Of a stretch of DNA of 64,000 nt, positions 7,983 through 17,128 are shown in pieces. The first letter of the stretch is position 1. Every line of letters begins with the position of its first letter. The notes under the pieces were generated by a model that was not told where the DNA came from, did no database searches, and saw only the letters and a list, made by a program, of their open reading frames with translations. Both the position numbers and the translations under genes were made by a program. Source of the stretch: Ewingella allii (GTDB lineage Bacteria; Pseudomonadota; Gammaproteobacteria; Enterobacterales; Enterobacteriaceae); NCBI RefSeq assembly GCF_044430645.1, contig NZ_JAWUDN010000001.1:1-64000 (forward strand), read 5' to 3'.

Positions 7983-10278
7983 CCTTCACCGCAGGCTGGC
8001 GCAGGGCTGGCTGCTGATTTGCCTGCTGCTGGTGGCCGCGCTGGTGGTTATTCTGCCGCGCAGCCAGATTAACAGCAGCGTGCTGGCACTGCTGCCCAAG
8101 CAGCAGCTGGCGGGCGTGCCGGATGCGTTATCTCGCGGCTTTAGCCAGCGGCTGGACCGGCAGCTGGTGTGGCTGGTCAGCCCGCCGCAGACGGCCGGAA
8201 CCGCGCCGCTGGATGACTGGCTGGCGCGCCTTCGCCAGCTTCCCGCGCTGGGCGAGGTGCAGGGGCCGATGAGTGCCGAGCAGCAGCAAGCCTGGGGGGC
8301 GTTTTTCTACACCCATCGCAATGCCATGCTGGACGACGCCACGCGCCAGCGGCTGACGTCGGGGGCGCAGGCCCAAAGCCAGTGGATTTTGGGGCAGGTC
8401 TATTCCGCTTTCGCCGGGGTCAGTGGTAAAGAGCTGAATCACGACCCGCTGCTGTTGGTGCGCGCTTCGCAAATGGTGCAGCAGCAGAACAGCGCGGGCA
8501 TGAGCCTCGACGACGGCTGGCTGGTGGCGACCGACAAGCAGGGGCGCCGCTGGTATCTGTTGCACGGCGAGCTGAAAGCTTCTTCCTATGACATCACCAG
8601 CGGCAGGCGGGTGGTCGCCGCGCTGGAGGCACAAAAGCAGGCGTTTGAGCAGCAGTGGCCGGGTGCCAAAGTGCTGGAGCGCGGCACGGTTTTCTATAGC
8701 GATTACGCCAGCCATCAGGCCGAGCGTGATATTTCCACCATTGGGCTGGCCTCGGTGATTGGCGTCTTCGCGCTGATCCTGCTGATGTTCCGCTCGATCC
8801 TGCCGATGCTGCTCAGCCTGCTGTCGATCGCCATTGGCGCGCTAAGCGGCACGGTGGTGACCCTGTGGGTGTTCGGCGAAATCCATATCATGACGCTGGT
8901 GCTGAGTGCCAGCATTGTCGGCATCTCAGCCGACTACACGCTCTATTTCCTTACCGAGCGGCGAGTGCACGGCGCGGAGAATTCGCCGCTGGAGAGCCTG
9001 AAAAAGCTCTTCCCGGCACTCTCTGCCGCCTTGCTCACCACGGTGGCGGCCTATCTAATGCTGCTAATCGCGCCATTCCCCGGCTTGCAGCAGTTGGCGG
9101 TGTTTGCCGCCGCTGGTCTGAGCGCCGCCTGCATTACCGTCATGTACTGGTACCCCTATTTATCGCGCAATCTGCCGGTCGGCACCACGCCGGGGCTGGG
9201 GGTGATCCTGCGCTGGCTGCACGCCTGGCGCAGCCGTAAAGCTATTCGCGTTGGGCTACCGCTGCTGTGCGCCGTGCTGGCGCTGGGCGGGTTGGCGCGT
9301 CTGCATATCAATGATGACATTGCCGACCTGCAAGCCTTGCCCGCCGACCTGCAACAGCAGGAGCAGCAGATGGCGGCGCTGACGGGGCAAACTAACGATC
9401 AGAAATGGCTGGTGGTTTACGGTGAAAACGCCGAGCAGGCCCTACAGCGGCTGGAGAAGCTGCGCCCGGCATTGGCAAAAGCCAAAGCGCAGGGCTGGAT
9501 CAACGGCTATCGCGCCATTGGTCTGCCTTCGCTGCATCAGCAACAGCAGGATTTGGATCTGCTGCGCCGTCAGGCTCCGCAGGTAGTAACTCAGTTACAA
9601 CAGGCAGGGATCGCCGTACCGGCGGCGGATCTCAGCGATCGGTTTGTCACGCCGCAGGCGTGGCTGGACAGCGTGGTCAGCCAGGGCTGGCGGCTGTTGT
9701 GGCTGTCACTGCCCGACGGGCGCAGCGCCACGCTGGTGCCGGTCAGCGGCGTGCATAACGGCGCGGCCATGGCTCAGTTGGCGAAAGAGTTTGCCGGAAC
9801 CGGCTGGGTGGATCGCAAAACTGAGTTCAGCCAGCTGTTCTCCGAGTATCGCGTCTACCTCTCTTATCTGCTGGGGCTGGCGGTGCTGTTCATCGCCGCC
9901 ATCTATCTGTGGCGCTATCGCCTGCCGCACGGCCTGATCTGCCTGGTGCCGACTTTGCTGTCTCTGGCGATGGGCGTCGCGGCGCTGGGCTACAGCGGCC
10001 ATAGCCTGAACCTGTTTTCACTGCTGGCCTTGGTGTTGGTGCTCGGCATTGGCATCAACTACACGCTGTTCTTTACCAACCCGCGCGGCACGCCGACCAC
10101 CTCCATGTTCGCCATCTTTATGGCGGTGGTTACTACGCTGCTGACTTTCGGCATGCTGGTGTTCAGCTCGACTCAGGCGATCAGCAGTTTTGGCATTGTG
10201 TTGAGCTGCGGCATTTTGACCGCCTTTCTGCTGTCGCCGCTCACCCTGCCGGTCAAAAAAAGAGGAAGAAAAAAATGA
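7972..10278 (+). CDS. apeM: MMPL/RND-family exporter of APE cluster
   Basis: This 768-residue polytopic protein has two repeats, each a membrane segment, a large periplasmic loop and about five further membrane segments (~ residues 255-400 and ~630-760). The repeats carry the related motifs GISADYTLYF and GIGINYTLFF. The architecture matches MMPL/hopanoid-type RND exporters. It probably extracts the aryl polyene lipid from the inner membrane and hands it to the LolA-like protein. The start appears to be a TTG at 7972, overlapping apeL; no better start is visible before the first membrane segment. It overlaps apeN by 4 bases. Confidence 0.88.
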   Translation: MAPNLHRRLAQGWLLICLLLVAALVVILPRSQINSSVLALLPKQQLAGVPDALSRGFSQRLDRQLVWLVSPPQTAGTAPLDDWLARLRQLPALGEVQGPMSAEQQQAWGAFFYTHRNAMLDDATRQRLTSGAQAQSQWILGQVYSAFAGVSGKELNHDPLLLVRASQMVQQQNSAGMSLDDGWLVATDKQGRRWYLLHGELKASSYDITSGRRVVAALEAQKQAFEQQWPGAKVLERGTVFYSDYASHQAERDISTIGLASVIGVFALILLMFRSILPMLLSLLSIAIGALSGTVVTLWVFGEIHIMTLVLSASIVGISADYTLYFLTERRVHGAENSPLESLKKLFPALSAALLTTVAAYLMLLIAPFPGLQQLAVFAAAGLSAACITVMYWYPYLSRNLPVGTTPGLGVILRWLHAWRSRKAIRVGLPLLCAVLALGGLARLHINDDIADLQALPADLQQQEQQMAALTGQTNDQKWLVVYGENAEQALQRLEKLRPALAKAKAQGWINGYRAIGLPSLHQQQQDLDLLRRQAPQVVTQLQQAGIAVPAADLSDRFVTPQAWLDSVVSQGWRLLWLSLPDGRSATLVPVSGVHNGAAMAQLAKEFAGTGWVDRKTEFSQLFSEYRVYLSYLLGLAVLFIAAIYLWRYRLPHGLICLVPTLLSLAMGVAALGYSGHSLNLFSLLALVLVLGIGINYTLFFTNPRGTPTTSMFAIFMAVVTTLLTFGMLVFSSTQAISSFGIVLSCGILTAFLLSPLTLPVKKRGRKK

Positions 10279-10841
10279 GCCGAATGCTAATGGCTTTGAT
10301 GGTGCTATTGCTCAGTGCCTGCGCCTCGCAGCCCAAACCGGATGAAACCGCGCAGGCGTGGCTAAAACCCGGCGTGCGGGTGGCTTTGCCGACGCCGGAG
10401 TTCGCTAAGCCCTTTAATCAACAGCAGTTATTGACCGCCACGGTTGACGGCAAGCAGCAATCTTTGCTGGTGCTGGTGAGCGCCGACGGCAAGTCGCTGC
10501 AGATTGCCGGGCTTTCTCCTTTGGGCATCCGCCTATTTAAAGCCACCTACGACGCGCAGGGGATCCACACCGAGCAGGCAATGAAAATCGCCCAACTCCC
10601 TCCAGCCAATCAGGTTCTGGCCGATATCATGTTCTGCTACTGGCCGGTGAGTCGCTGGCAGCCGCTGCTACCGGCGGGCTGGACGCTGAAAGATCAAGGC
10701 GCGCGGCGGATTTTGGCGGACAATAAGGGTAACGAAATTACCCGCATCGACTATTTGCAGCGCGGCGCAGAGCGCCAGCCGGTGTCCATCACCCAGCGCG
10801 CTTTCCATTACCAGATAACCATTCAGAACGTGGATAACTAA
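10275..10841 (+). CDS. apeN: DUF3261-family lipoprotein of APE cluster
   Basis: This 188-residue protein has a lipoprotein signal (lipobox LLSAC, Cys16) and then a DUF3261-type domain. A lipoprotein at this position is constant in aryl polyene clusters and may form the outer-membrane receptor or anchor for the product, by analogy with LolB. That function is inference. It overlaps apeM by 4 bases and is followed by apeO after one base. Confidence 0.83.
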   Translation: MSRMLMALMVLLLSACASQPKPDETAQAWLKPGVRVALPTPEFAKPFNQQQLLTATVDGKQQSLLVLVSADGKSLQIAGLSPLGIRLFKATYDAQGIHTEQAMKIAQLPPANQVLADIMFCYWPVSRWQPLLPAGWTLKDQGARRILADNKGNEITRIDYLQRGAERQPVSITQRAFHYQITIQNVDN

Positions 10842-10842
10842 C

Positions 10843-12015
10843 ATGATTTACTTTTCTGCCGTCGGAATGGTCAATGCGCTGGGGAATAATCTGCATGAGA
10901 TTGCCGATAACCTCGCCCACGGCCGCGCGCCGGGCATGCTGCCGGACAGCCAGTATTTGACCAGTAAACAGCAGATCTGGCTGGGCAAGGTGACCGCCGA
11001 CTTGCCGCCGGTGCCCGATGAGCTGGTCGAACACCGCAGCCGCAATAATCAGCTGCTGCTGGCCGCGCTGGCGCAGATTGAGCAGCCGGTTCATCAGGCG
11101 ATTGCCAAGTACGGCCATCAGCGCATTGCAGTGATCATGGGCACCAGCACCTCGGGCATTGCCGAAGGGGAAGTGGCGGTCAGCCACCATCAACAGACCG
11201 GCGAACTGCCTGCGGATTATCACTACCAGCAGCAGGCGTTGGGAGACCCGGCGCAGTTTTTGGCGAAGTATTTAGGCACAGAAGGCCCGGCTTATACGCT
11301 GTCGACCGCCTGCTCCTCCAGCGCGCGGGCGATCATTAGCGGCCAGCGGCTGATTGCCGCCGGTCTGGCGGATGTCGCGCTGGTGGGCGGCGCGGACAGC
11401 CTGTGCCGCATGCCGATTAACGGCTTTAATAGCCTTGAGTCCTTGTCCCACGGTCGCTGTACGCCCTTTGCCGAGGGGCGCGACGGTATTAACATTGGCG
11501 AGGCGGCGGCGCTTATTCTGCTGACCCGTGAACCGGCGGATATCGCCCTGCTGGGCTTTGGCGAGTCTTCCGACGCCTGGCACATGTCCGCGCCGCACCC
11601 GGAGGGGGAGGGCGCAGAGCGGGCAATGCGCATGGCCTTGCAGCAGGCCGGAATGACGCCGGACGACGTGGGTTACATCAATTTGCACGGCACGGCGACG
11701 CCGCTCAACGATCGGGCCGAAGCCGCCGTGACCCATCGCCTGTTCGGCGACCGCGTGCCTTGCAGCTCCAGCAAGCATCTGACCGGGCATACGCTGGGTG
11801 CCGCTGGGGCGACCGAGGCGGCGCTGAGCTGGCTGATCCTCAATCAAGATTTGCCCTTGCCGGCGCAGGATTTCTCCGTGGCGGCCCGCGATGCGTCACT
11901 GCCGGAAATCGACTTAGTGCTGGCAGAACGGCGGCCTGCCCGCCCGGTTATCTTATCCAACTCATTTGCCTTTGGTGGCAACAATGCCTGCATTCTGATT
12001 GGGAGAGCGCCATGA
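10843..12015 (+). CDS. apeO: beta-ketoacyl-ACP synthase of APE cluster (ApeO)
   Basis: This 390-residue elongating ketosynthase has a complete Cys-His-His triad: Cys157 in TACSSSARAI, His282 in HGTATPLND and His316 in GHTLGAAGA, with Lys311 just before. It should condense malonyl-ACP onto the aryl starter with apeC as chain-length partner. It overlaps apeP by 4 bases. Confidence 0.9.
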   Translation: MIYFSAVGMVNALGNNLHEIADNLAHGRAPGMLPDSQYLTSKQQIWLGKVTADLPPVPDELVEHRSRNNQLLLAALAQIEQPVHQAIAKYGHQRIAVIMGTSTSGIAEGEVAVSHHQQTGELPADYHYQQQALGDPAQFLAKYLGTEGPAYTLSTACSSSARAIISGQRLIAAGLADVALVGGADSLCRMPINGFNSLESLSHGRCTPFAEGRDGINIGEAAALILLTREPADIALLGFGESSDAWHMSAPHPEGEGAERAMRMALQQAGMTPDDVGYINLHGTATPLNDRAEAAVTHRLFGDRVPCSSSKHLTGHTLGAAGATEAALSWLILNQDLPLPAQDFSVAARDASLPEIDLVLAERRPARPVILSNSFAFGGNNACILIGRAP

Positions 12016-12500
12016 GCCGTCACTACTTGCCCGCCAAGGATTATCTGCCCCACGCCGCGCCGATGGTGCTGATTGAAGAGGTGATCGACGTGGGCGAGGT
12101 CAGCGCGCATTGCCGCGTTAGGGTGTCGAAAACCGGCATTCTGGCGCCCTTTCTCACCCCAACGGGAACATTACCCGCGTGGTTTGCCATAGAGCTGATG
12201 GCGCAGACGGTGGGGGTGTGGAGCGGCTGGCACGGCAAGCAGCAAGGCACTGAGCCGAAGCTTGGCCTGTTGCTCGGCGGGCGCGGTTTGAAGTGCGCCG
12301 TGGCGGAGTTCGCCGCTGAGAGTCTGTTAGATATTCGAGTAGAAATGATGTTGCGAGATGAAAAGCTCGCCAATTTTGAATGCGCCATTACGCTGGCAGG
12401 CGGCGAAAACGGACAGCAAGAGATCGCGCACGCGAGGCTGAACACTTATCAGCCCGACGCGGATGAAATAATAAAATTAATCCAGGGGATGCAGCAATGA
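12012..12500 (+). CDS. apeP: 3-hydroxyacyl-ACP dehydratase of APE cluster (ApeP)
   Basis: This 162-residue hotdog-fold protein is the second dehydratase of the pathway, with the segment YLPHAAPMVLIEEV at the N-terminus where FabZ-like enzymes have LPHRxPMLLV. ApeI and ApeP homologues form a dehydratase pair in the studied system. The ATG at 12012 overlaps the apeO stop. The frame is open further upstream inside apeO but without dehydratase sequence. It overlaps apeQ by 4 bases. Confidence 0.87.
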   Translation: MSRHYLPAKDYLPHAAPMVLIEEVIDVGEVSAHCRVRVSKTGILAPFLTPTGTLPAWFAIELMAQTVGVWSGWHGKQQGTEPKLGLLLGGRGLKCAVAEFAAESLLDIRVEMMLRDEKLANFECAITLAGGENGQQEIAHARLNTYQPDADEIIKLIQGMQQ

Positions 12501-13228
12501 GTCGTTCAGTATTGATTACTGGGGCGAGCAAGGGGATTGGCAAAGCGATTGCTGGCCAGTTAGCGCGGGACGGTTTTCAGGTGGTGATCCACTACCATCG
12601 CGACCGGGCCGGGGCGGAAGATACGCTGCAACAGGCGCTGGCGGCGGGCGGCGCAGGGCGAATTGTTAGCTTTGACGTCAGCAACCGCCAGCAGTGTCGG
12701 GCAGTGATTGAAGCCGATATCGCCGCACACGGCGCCTATTACGGCGTAGTCAACAATGCCGGTATTACCCGCGATGGCGCTTTCCCCGCGCTGACTGACG
12801 AAGATTGGGACGGCGTAATTCATACCAATCTCGACAGCTTCTACAACGTGCTGCATCCGTGCGTGATGCCGATGATTGGCCTGCGGCAGGGCGGGCGCAT
12901 TATTGCGCTCTCCTCGGTTTCCGGCGTGATTGGCAACCGTGGGCAGGTGAACTACAGCGCCGCCAAGGCGGGAATTATCGGCGCGTGCAAGGCGCTCTCC
13001 CTCGAACTGGCAAAGCGCAAAATTACCGTCAACTGCATCGCGCCGGGCCTGATTGACACTGGCATCGTCGACATGGAACCGGCGGCAATGGACGTGGCGA
13101 TGAGCATGATCCCGCTGAAACGTATGGGCAGCGCCGAGGAAGTCGCCGGACTGGCCAGCTATTTAATGTCGGATATCGCGGCCTACGTGACCCGCCAGGT
13201 GATTTCCATTAACGGAGGCATGGCATGA
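12497..13228 (+). CDS. apeQ: 3-oxoacyl-ACP reductase of APE cluster (FabG-like)
   Basis: This 243-residue short-chain dehydrogenase/reductase has the cofactor motif TGASKGIG (8-15), the structural NNAG at about 86-89, and the catalytic residues Ser140, Tyr153 and Lys157 (YSAAK). It reduces the 3-keto group after each condensation, with NADPH as the likely cofactor. It overlaps both neighbours by 4 bases. Confidence 0.92.
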   Translation: MSRSVLITGASKGIGKAIAGQLARDGFQVVIHYHRDRAGAEDTLQQALAAGGAGRIVSFDVSNRQQCRAVIEADIAAHGAYYGVVNNAGITRDGAFPALTDEDWDGVIHTNLDSFYNVLHPCVMPMIGLRQGGRIIALSSVSGVIGNRGQVNYSAAKAGIIGACKALSLELAKRKITVNCIAPGLIDTGIVDMEPAAMDVAMSMIPLKRMGSAEEVAGLASYLMSDIAAYVTRQVISINGGMA

Positions 13229-14454
13229 GTCATCGCGTGGTGGTAACCGGCATGCAGGGCGTGACCGCCTTTGGTAATAGCTGGAGCGAGGTTTCTGCTC
13301 GTTTGCAGCAGGGGCAAAACGCCGTGCGCCATATGGACGAATGGCTGGAGTATCAGGGGCTGAATACCCATCTTGGCGCGCCAATCGATGACTTTATTCT
13401 GCCCGCGCACTATACCCGCAAACGCATTCGCTCGATGGGGCGCGTGTCGCTGCTTTCCACCCGCGCCACTGAGCTGGCGCTGGAGCAGGCCGGGCTGCTG
13501 GACAACCCGGTGCTGACCAATGGCGACACCGGCATTGCCTATGGCTCTTCAACGGGCAGCACCAAGCCGGTGAGCGAGTTCGCCACCATGCTGACCGAAA
13601 AGCACACCAATAACATCACCGGTACTACCTATGTGCAGATGATGCCGCACACCACGGCGGTGAATACCGGGCTGTTCTTCGGCCTGCGCGGGCGGGTTAT
13701 TCCAACTTCAAGCGCCTGCACCTCGGGCAGTCAGGCCATTGGCTATGCCTATGAGGCCATTAAGCACGGCTACCAGAAGGTGATGGTGGCAGGCGGCGCG
13801 GAGGAGCTTTGCCCGTCTGAGGCGGCGGTGTTCGACACGCTGTTTGCTACCAGCCAGCAAAACGACGCGCCACGGCTCTCCCCGCGTCCGTTCGACAAAG
13901 CGCGCGACGGGCTGGTGATTGGCGAAGGGGCGGGCACGCTGATTCTGGAATCGCTGGATCACGCGCTGGCCCGTGGCGCGACTATCTATGCAGAAATCAT
14001 CGGCTTTGCCACTAACTGCGATGCGTCTCACATCACCCAGCCGCAAAAAGAGACCATGCAGATCTGTATGCAACAGGCATTGCAGCAGGCCGGACTGGCG
14101 GCGTCGGACATCGGCTATATCAGCGCCCACGGCACGGCCACCGAGCGCGGCGATATTGCTGAGAGTCAGGCTACGGCGGCGATCTTCGGTAATAAGACGC
14201 CGATCTCTTCGCTGAAAAGCTACTTTGGGCACACGCTGGGGGCCTGCGGATCGCTGGAAGCGTGGATGTCGCTGGAGATGATGCGCGAAGATCGCTTTGT
14301 GCCGACCATCAACCTGACTGATCCCGACCCCGAGTGCGGCGATTTGGATCACATCATGGGCGAATCGCGATATATCCAAACTGAGTTTATTCAGTCGAAT
14401 AACTTTGCCTTTGGCGGCATTAACACTTCGCTGATTTTCAAACGCTGGCCTTAA
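13225..14454 (+). CDS. apeR: second beta-ketoacyl-ACP synthase of APE cluster (ApeR)
   Basis: This 409-residue ketosynthase has an intact triad: Cys165 in SSACTSGSQ, His302 in HGTATERGD and His336 in GHTLGACGS. With apeO it makes two condensing enzymes, which is the hallmark pair used to recognise aryl polyene clusters. ApeR may prime the pathway or make the fatty-acid part of the product. It is the last of the 16 genes that follow the apeC-R order. The phosphopantetheinyl transferase gene starts two bases after its stop. Confidence 0.9.
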   Translation: MSHRVVVTGMQGVTAFGNSWSEVSARLQQGQNAVRHMDEWLEYQGLNTHLGAPIDDFILPAHYTRKRIRSMGRVSLLSTRATELALEQAGLLDNPVLTNGDTGIAYGSSTGSTKPVSEFATMLTEKHTNNITGTTYVQMMPHTTAVNTGLFFGLRGRVIPTSSACTSGSQAIGYAYEAIKHGYQKVMVAGGAEELCPSEAAVFDTLFATSQQNDAPRLSPRPFDKARDGLVIGEGAGTLILESLDHALARGATIYAEIIGFATNCDASHITQPQKETMQICMQQALQQAGLAASDIGYISAHGTATERGDIAESQATAAIFGNKTPISSLKSYFGHTLGACGSLEAWMSLEMMREDRFVPTINLTDPDPECGDLDHIMGESRYIQTEFIQSNNFAFGGINTSLIFKRWP

Positions 14455-14456
14455 GC

Positions 14457-15140
14457 ATGAGCCGCTGCCTGATTGCCACGGGTTCTGTTAGCAGCCGGTT
14501 TGCGCCGGATTTGCTGCCAGAGTCTGTGCTACAGCAGGCCGATGGGATGGGAGAGGCGCGGCGTCTGGCGTTTCTGGGGGCGCGCGCCTTGCTGGCGACG
14601 GTGATGCGCGACCATTTTGGCTGTGGCAGATTGCCGGACATTCAGCCCGGCGCCAATGGCAAACCGGCTTTCTGCGCCCCCGCGCTGCCGCACTTCTCTT
14701 TGAGCCATAGCCATCAGCACCTGCTGGTGGCGGTGTGCCCGTCTGACGAAGTGGGGTGTGATATCGAGGCGCTGCGCCCGCGCGCATCAATGGCAGAACT
14801 GGCCCGCGAGGTTTTCAGCAACTTAGAAACCCAGTGGTTGCAAGAGCAGGGCGAACAGCTGGCGGCGGCCTTCTGGCAGCTTTGGACCTTACGCGAAGCC
14901 TGTCTCAAGCAGCAGGGCGGCAGCGTGTGGCAAATGGCATCGGTGACAATCGACCCTCTACGGCATCAGTTTTCCGCGCCATGGGCGGCTGGCCGGTTGA
15001 TGAGTTGGATGAAGGCTGATTCGGCCATCGCGCTGGCCCTGCCGCCAGCCATTGAGCAGATTGACGCCTTCTCGGCAGGCCTTTCGGGCCAGCTTGCCCC
15101 TTGTTCTCCTTCATGGCTACCTTTCTCCCGCGCCGATTGA
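14457..15140 (+). CDS. 4'-phosphopantetheinyl transferase of APE cluster
   Basis: This 227-residue Sfp/AcpT-type enzyme shows the three family motifs: NGKPAF, FSLSHSHQ, and the Mg-binding VGCDIE with WTLREACLK. Its likely targets are the two APE carrier proteins. In other APE clusters this gene usually stands at the other end, so its place here behind apeR is a local variation. The last ~40 residues, after the catalytic core, look low in constraint. No clear terminator follows before dkgB. Confidence 0.87.
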   Translation: MSRCLIATGSVSSRFAPDLLPESVLQQADGMGEARRLAFLGARALLATVMRDHFGCGRLPDIQPGANGKPAFCAPALPHFSLSHSHQHLLVAVCPSDEVGCDIEALRPRASMAELAREVFSNLETQWLQEQGEQLAAAFWQLWTLREACLKQQGGSVWQMASVTIDPLRHQFSAPWAAGRLMSWMKADSAIALALPPAIEQIDAFSAGLSGQLAPCSPSWLPFSRAD

Positions 15141-15269
15141 TGCGTTAAAATCAAAAGTCTTCTGACCAAGCTGTCGTTTTTATCCATGAAACGGAAGTTC
15201 ATACTCTCCCTCATACGATTTCCCGGCTCGCCGGACTTACTTTAAATTCAGAAAGATAGAGAGAAAAAT

Positions 15270-16073
15270 ATGAGCATCCCTGCATTTGGTCTTGGCACAT
15301 TCCGTTTGAAAGATGAAGTGGTTAAAGCGTCCGTTTCTACTGCCTTGGAACTGGGCTACCGTGCTGTTGATACCGCACAAATCTACGGCAACGAAGCCGC
15401 CGTGGGCGAAGCGATTGCCGACAGCGGCGTGGCGCGTCAGGACCTGTACATCACCACCAAGATTTGGGTGGAAAATCTGGGCGCGGAGCAGGTGATCGCC
15501 AGCCTGAAAGAGAGCCTGACCAAGCTGAAAACCGACTACGTTGACCTGACGCTGATCCACTGGCCGTCTCCGGGCAACGCGGTAAGCGTGGCAGAAACCA
15601 TGCACGCGCTGATTGAAGCGAAGAAACTGGGCCTGACCCGTGAGATTGGTATCTCCAACTTCACCGTAGCGCTGATGCAAGAAGCCATTGACGCCGTGGG
15701 CGCAGAAGCCATCGCCACTAACCAAATTGAACTGTCTCCGTTCTTGCAGAACCAGACCGTGGTGGAATTTGCCCGTAAAAACGGCATCGCTATCACCTCT
15801 TACATGACGCTGGCCTACGGCGACGCGCTGAAAGACGAAACCATTATCGCGATTGCGGCGCGTCACGACGCGACCCCTGCGCAAGTGGTGCTGGCATGGG
15901 CGCTGCAACTGGGTTACGCGGTCATTCCTTCTTCTACCAAGCGTGAAAACTTGGCAAGTAACCTGCTGGCGCAACAGTTGAAACTGACTGATGCCGATAT
16001 GGCTGAGATTGCCAAGCTGGAACGCAATGGCCGTCTGGTTAGCCCGGAAGGTCTGGCGCCTGAGTGGGATTAA
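15270..16073 (+). CDS. dkgB: 2,5-diketo-D-gluconate reductase B (aldo-keto reductase)
   Basis: This 267-residue aldo-keto reductase is the same length as E. coli DkgB and nearly identical in motif content: GLGTFRLKD, DTAQIYGNEAAVG with the catalytic Asp-Tyr, the Lys in TTKIW, LIHWP and the C-terminal cofactor segment IPSSTKRENL. DkgB reduces methylglyoxal and other small aldehydes or ketones with NADPH in the cytoplasm. It is followed by a strong terminator and by yafC on the other strand, as in E. coli. Confidence 0.97.
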   Translation: MSIPAFGLGTFRLKDEVVKASVSTALELGYRAVDTAQIYGNEAAVGEAIADSGVARQDLYITTKIWVENLGAEQVIASLKESLTKLKTDYVDLTLIHWPSPGNAVSVAETMHALIEAKKLGLTREIGISNFTVALMQEAIDAVGAEAIATNQIELSPFLQNQTVVEFARKNGIAITSYMTLAYGDALKDETIIAIAARHDATPAQVVLAWALQLGYAVIPSSTKRENLASNLLAQQLKLTDADMAEIAKLERNGRLVSPEGLAPEWD

Positions 16074-16100
16074 TTCCTCAAAATGGTTTTAGTGTCTGGA

Positions 16101-16127
16101 AAACCCATGCTTCGGCATGGGTTTTTT
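16101..16127 (+). terminator. terminator after dkgB
   Basis: The stem AAACCCATGC/GCATGGGTTT closes on a TTCG tetraloop and is followed by TTT. It lies 27 bases behind the dkgB stop and ends four bases before the yafC stop on the other strand, so it may serve both convergent genes. Confidence 0.93.
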
Positions 16128-16131
16128 CGTT

Positions 16132-17022
16132 TTAGGCGGGGTTGAGCTTTTCACTGAGAAAATCGATAAAGCAGCGAATGCGGGTGCTGACCGTCTGATC
16201 GCTATAATAGACCGCGTGCAGCGGCATGGAGATCCGCATGGTGTCGGGGATCAGCAGTTCTACCAAATCTCCACGGTCCACATCCGGCTGGGTCATAAAG
16301 TCCGACAGGCAGGCAATGCCGTTGCCCATCAGGCAGAGCTGGCGCAGCGTCTCGCCACTTCCCGAGCTAATAAACGGCGTGATGGTTAACTGCTGGCCAT
16401 CGGCGCACAGCAGTGGCCACTTATTCAGCGCCAACACTTCGTTAAAGCCCAGACAGCGATGCTTCTTCAAATCATCGGTGGTTTGCGGCGTGCCCCACTT
16501 CTCCAGATAGGCGGGCGAGGCCAGCACCCGGCGATAGCTCAACATAAGCTTGCGGGCGCGCAGGCTGGAGTCTTCCAACTCTCCCACGCGAATCGCGACA
16601 TCCACCTTTTGGTCAATCAGATTGATATTGCTTTCGGAGGAGAACAGCGCCAGCGACATCTTGGGAAAGCGTTCGGTGAATTCGGCCACCAGAGGGGACA
16701 CCACGTGCAGGATAACCGGCGTGGCGGCGTCAACGCGTAGCAGCCCCTGCGGGTCATCGCGATGCTCGAGCAGGTCGTCCTCGGCGGCGGCCATCTCCTG
16801 CAAAATCTTCTGCACGCGGACAAAATAGCGCTCGCCTTCGTGGGTCAGGCTTATCTGGCGGGTGGTGCGATTAAGCAGGGTAATGCCCAGCTTCTGCTCG
16901 AGGCGTTTCAAGGTGCGGCTGACCACCGAATTGTCTTGTTCGAGCTGTTCAGCGGCGCGGCTGAAACTGCCCATTTCAACCACGGTGACAAAGGTCATTA
17001 ACTCTTCCGAACTGGCTTTCAT
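16132..17022 (-). CDS. yafC: LysR-family regulator YafC
   Basis: This 296-residue LysR-type regulator has an N-terminal winged helix-turn-helix (VVEMGSFSRAAEQL... LEQKLGITLLNRTTRQ) and a C-terminal effector domain. It closely resembles E. coli YafC in sequence and place. I chose the ATG at 17022 (MKASSEEL), which matches the E. coli start; an upstream in-frame ATG at 17046 adds only eight unlikely residues. It is divergent from the MFS transporter gene with a 106-base gap, and LysR regulators often control the divergent neighbour. The effector is unknown. Confidence 0.93.
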   Translation of the reverse strand: MKASSEELMTFVTVVEMGSFSRAAEQLEQDNSVVSRTLKRLEQKLGITLLNRTTRQISLTHEGERYFVRVQKILQEMAAAEDDLLEHRDDPQGLLRVDAATPVILHVVSPLVAEFTERFPKMSLALFSSESNINLIDQKVDVAIRVGELEDSSLRARKLMLSYRRVLASPAYLEKWGTPQTTDDLKKHRCLGFNEVLALNKWPLLCADGQQLTITPFISSGSGETLRQLCLMGNGIACLSDFMTQPDVDRGDLVELLIPDTMRISMPLHAVYYSDQTVSTRIRCFIDFLSEKLNPA

Positions 17023-17128
17023 TGATGTCACTCCAGCAGAAATCATTTGATACTTTGGTTATTTCTGTCATTTAAGCACAAGCAGATAATAGCCGCCATC
17101 AAATCGATATTCATTGTGGAGTAAGGTT

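Noticed and set aside
15141..15269. Search for a duplicated tRNA-Asp 3' end (att site) at the right edge of the APE block
   Set aside because: No copy of the tRNA end or other direct repeat was seen by eye, and no integrase gene is present in the window.
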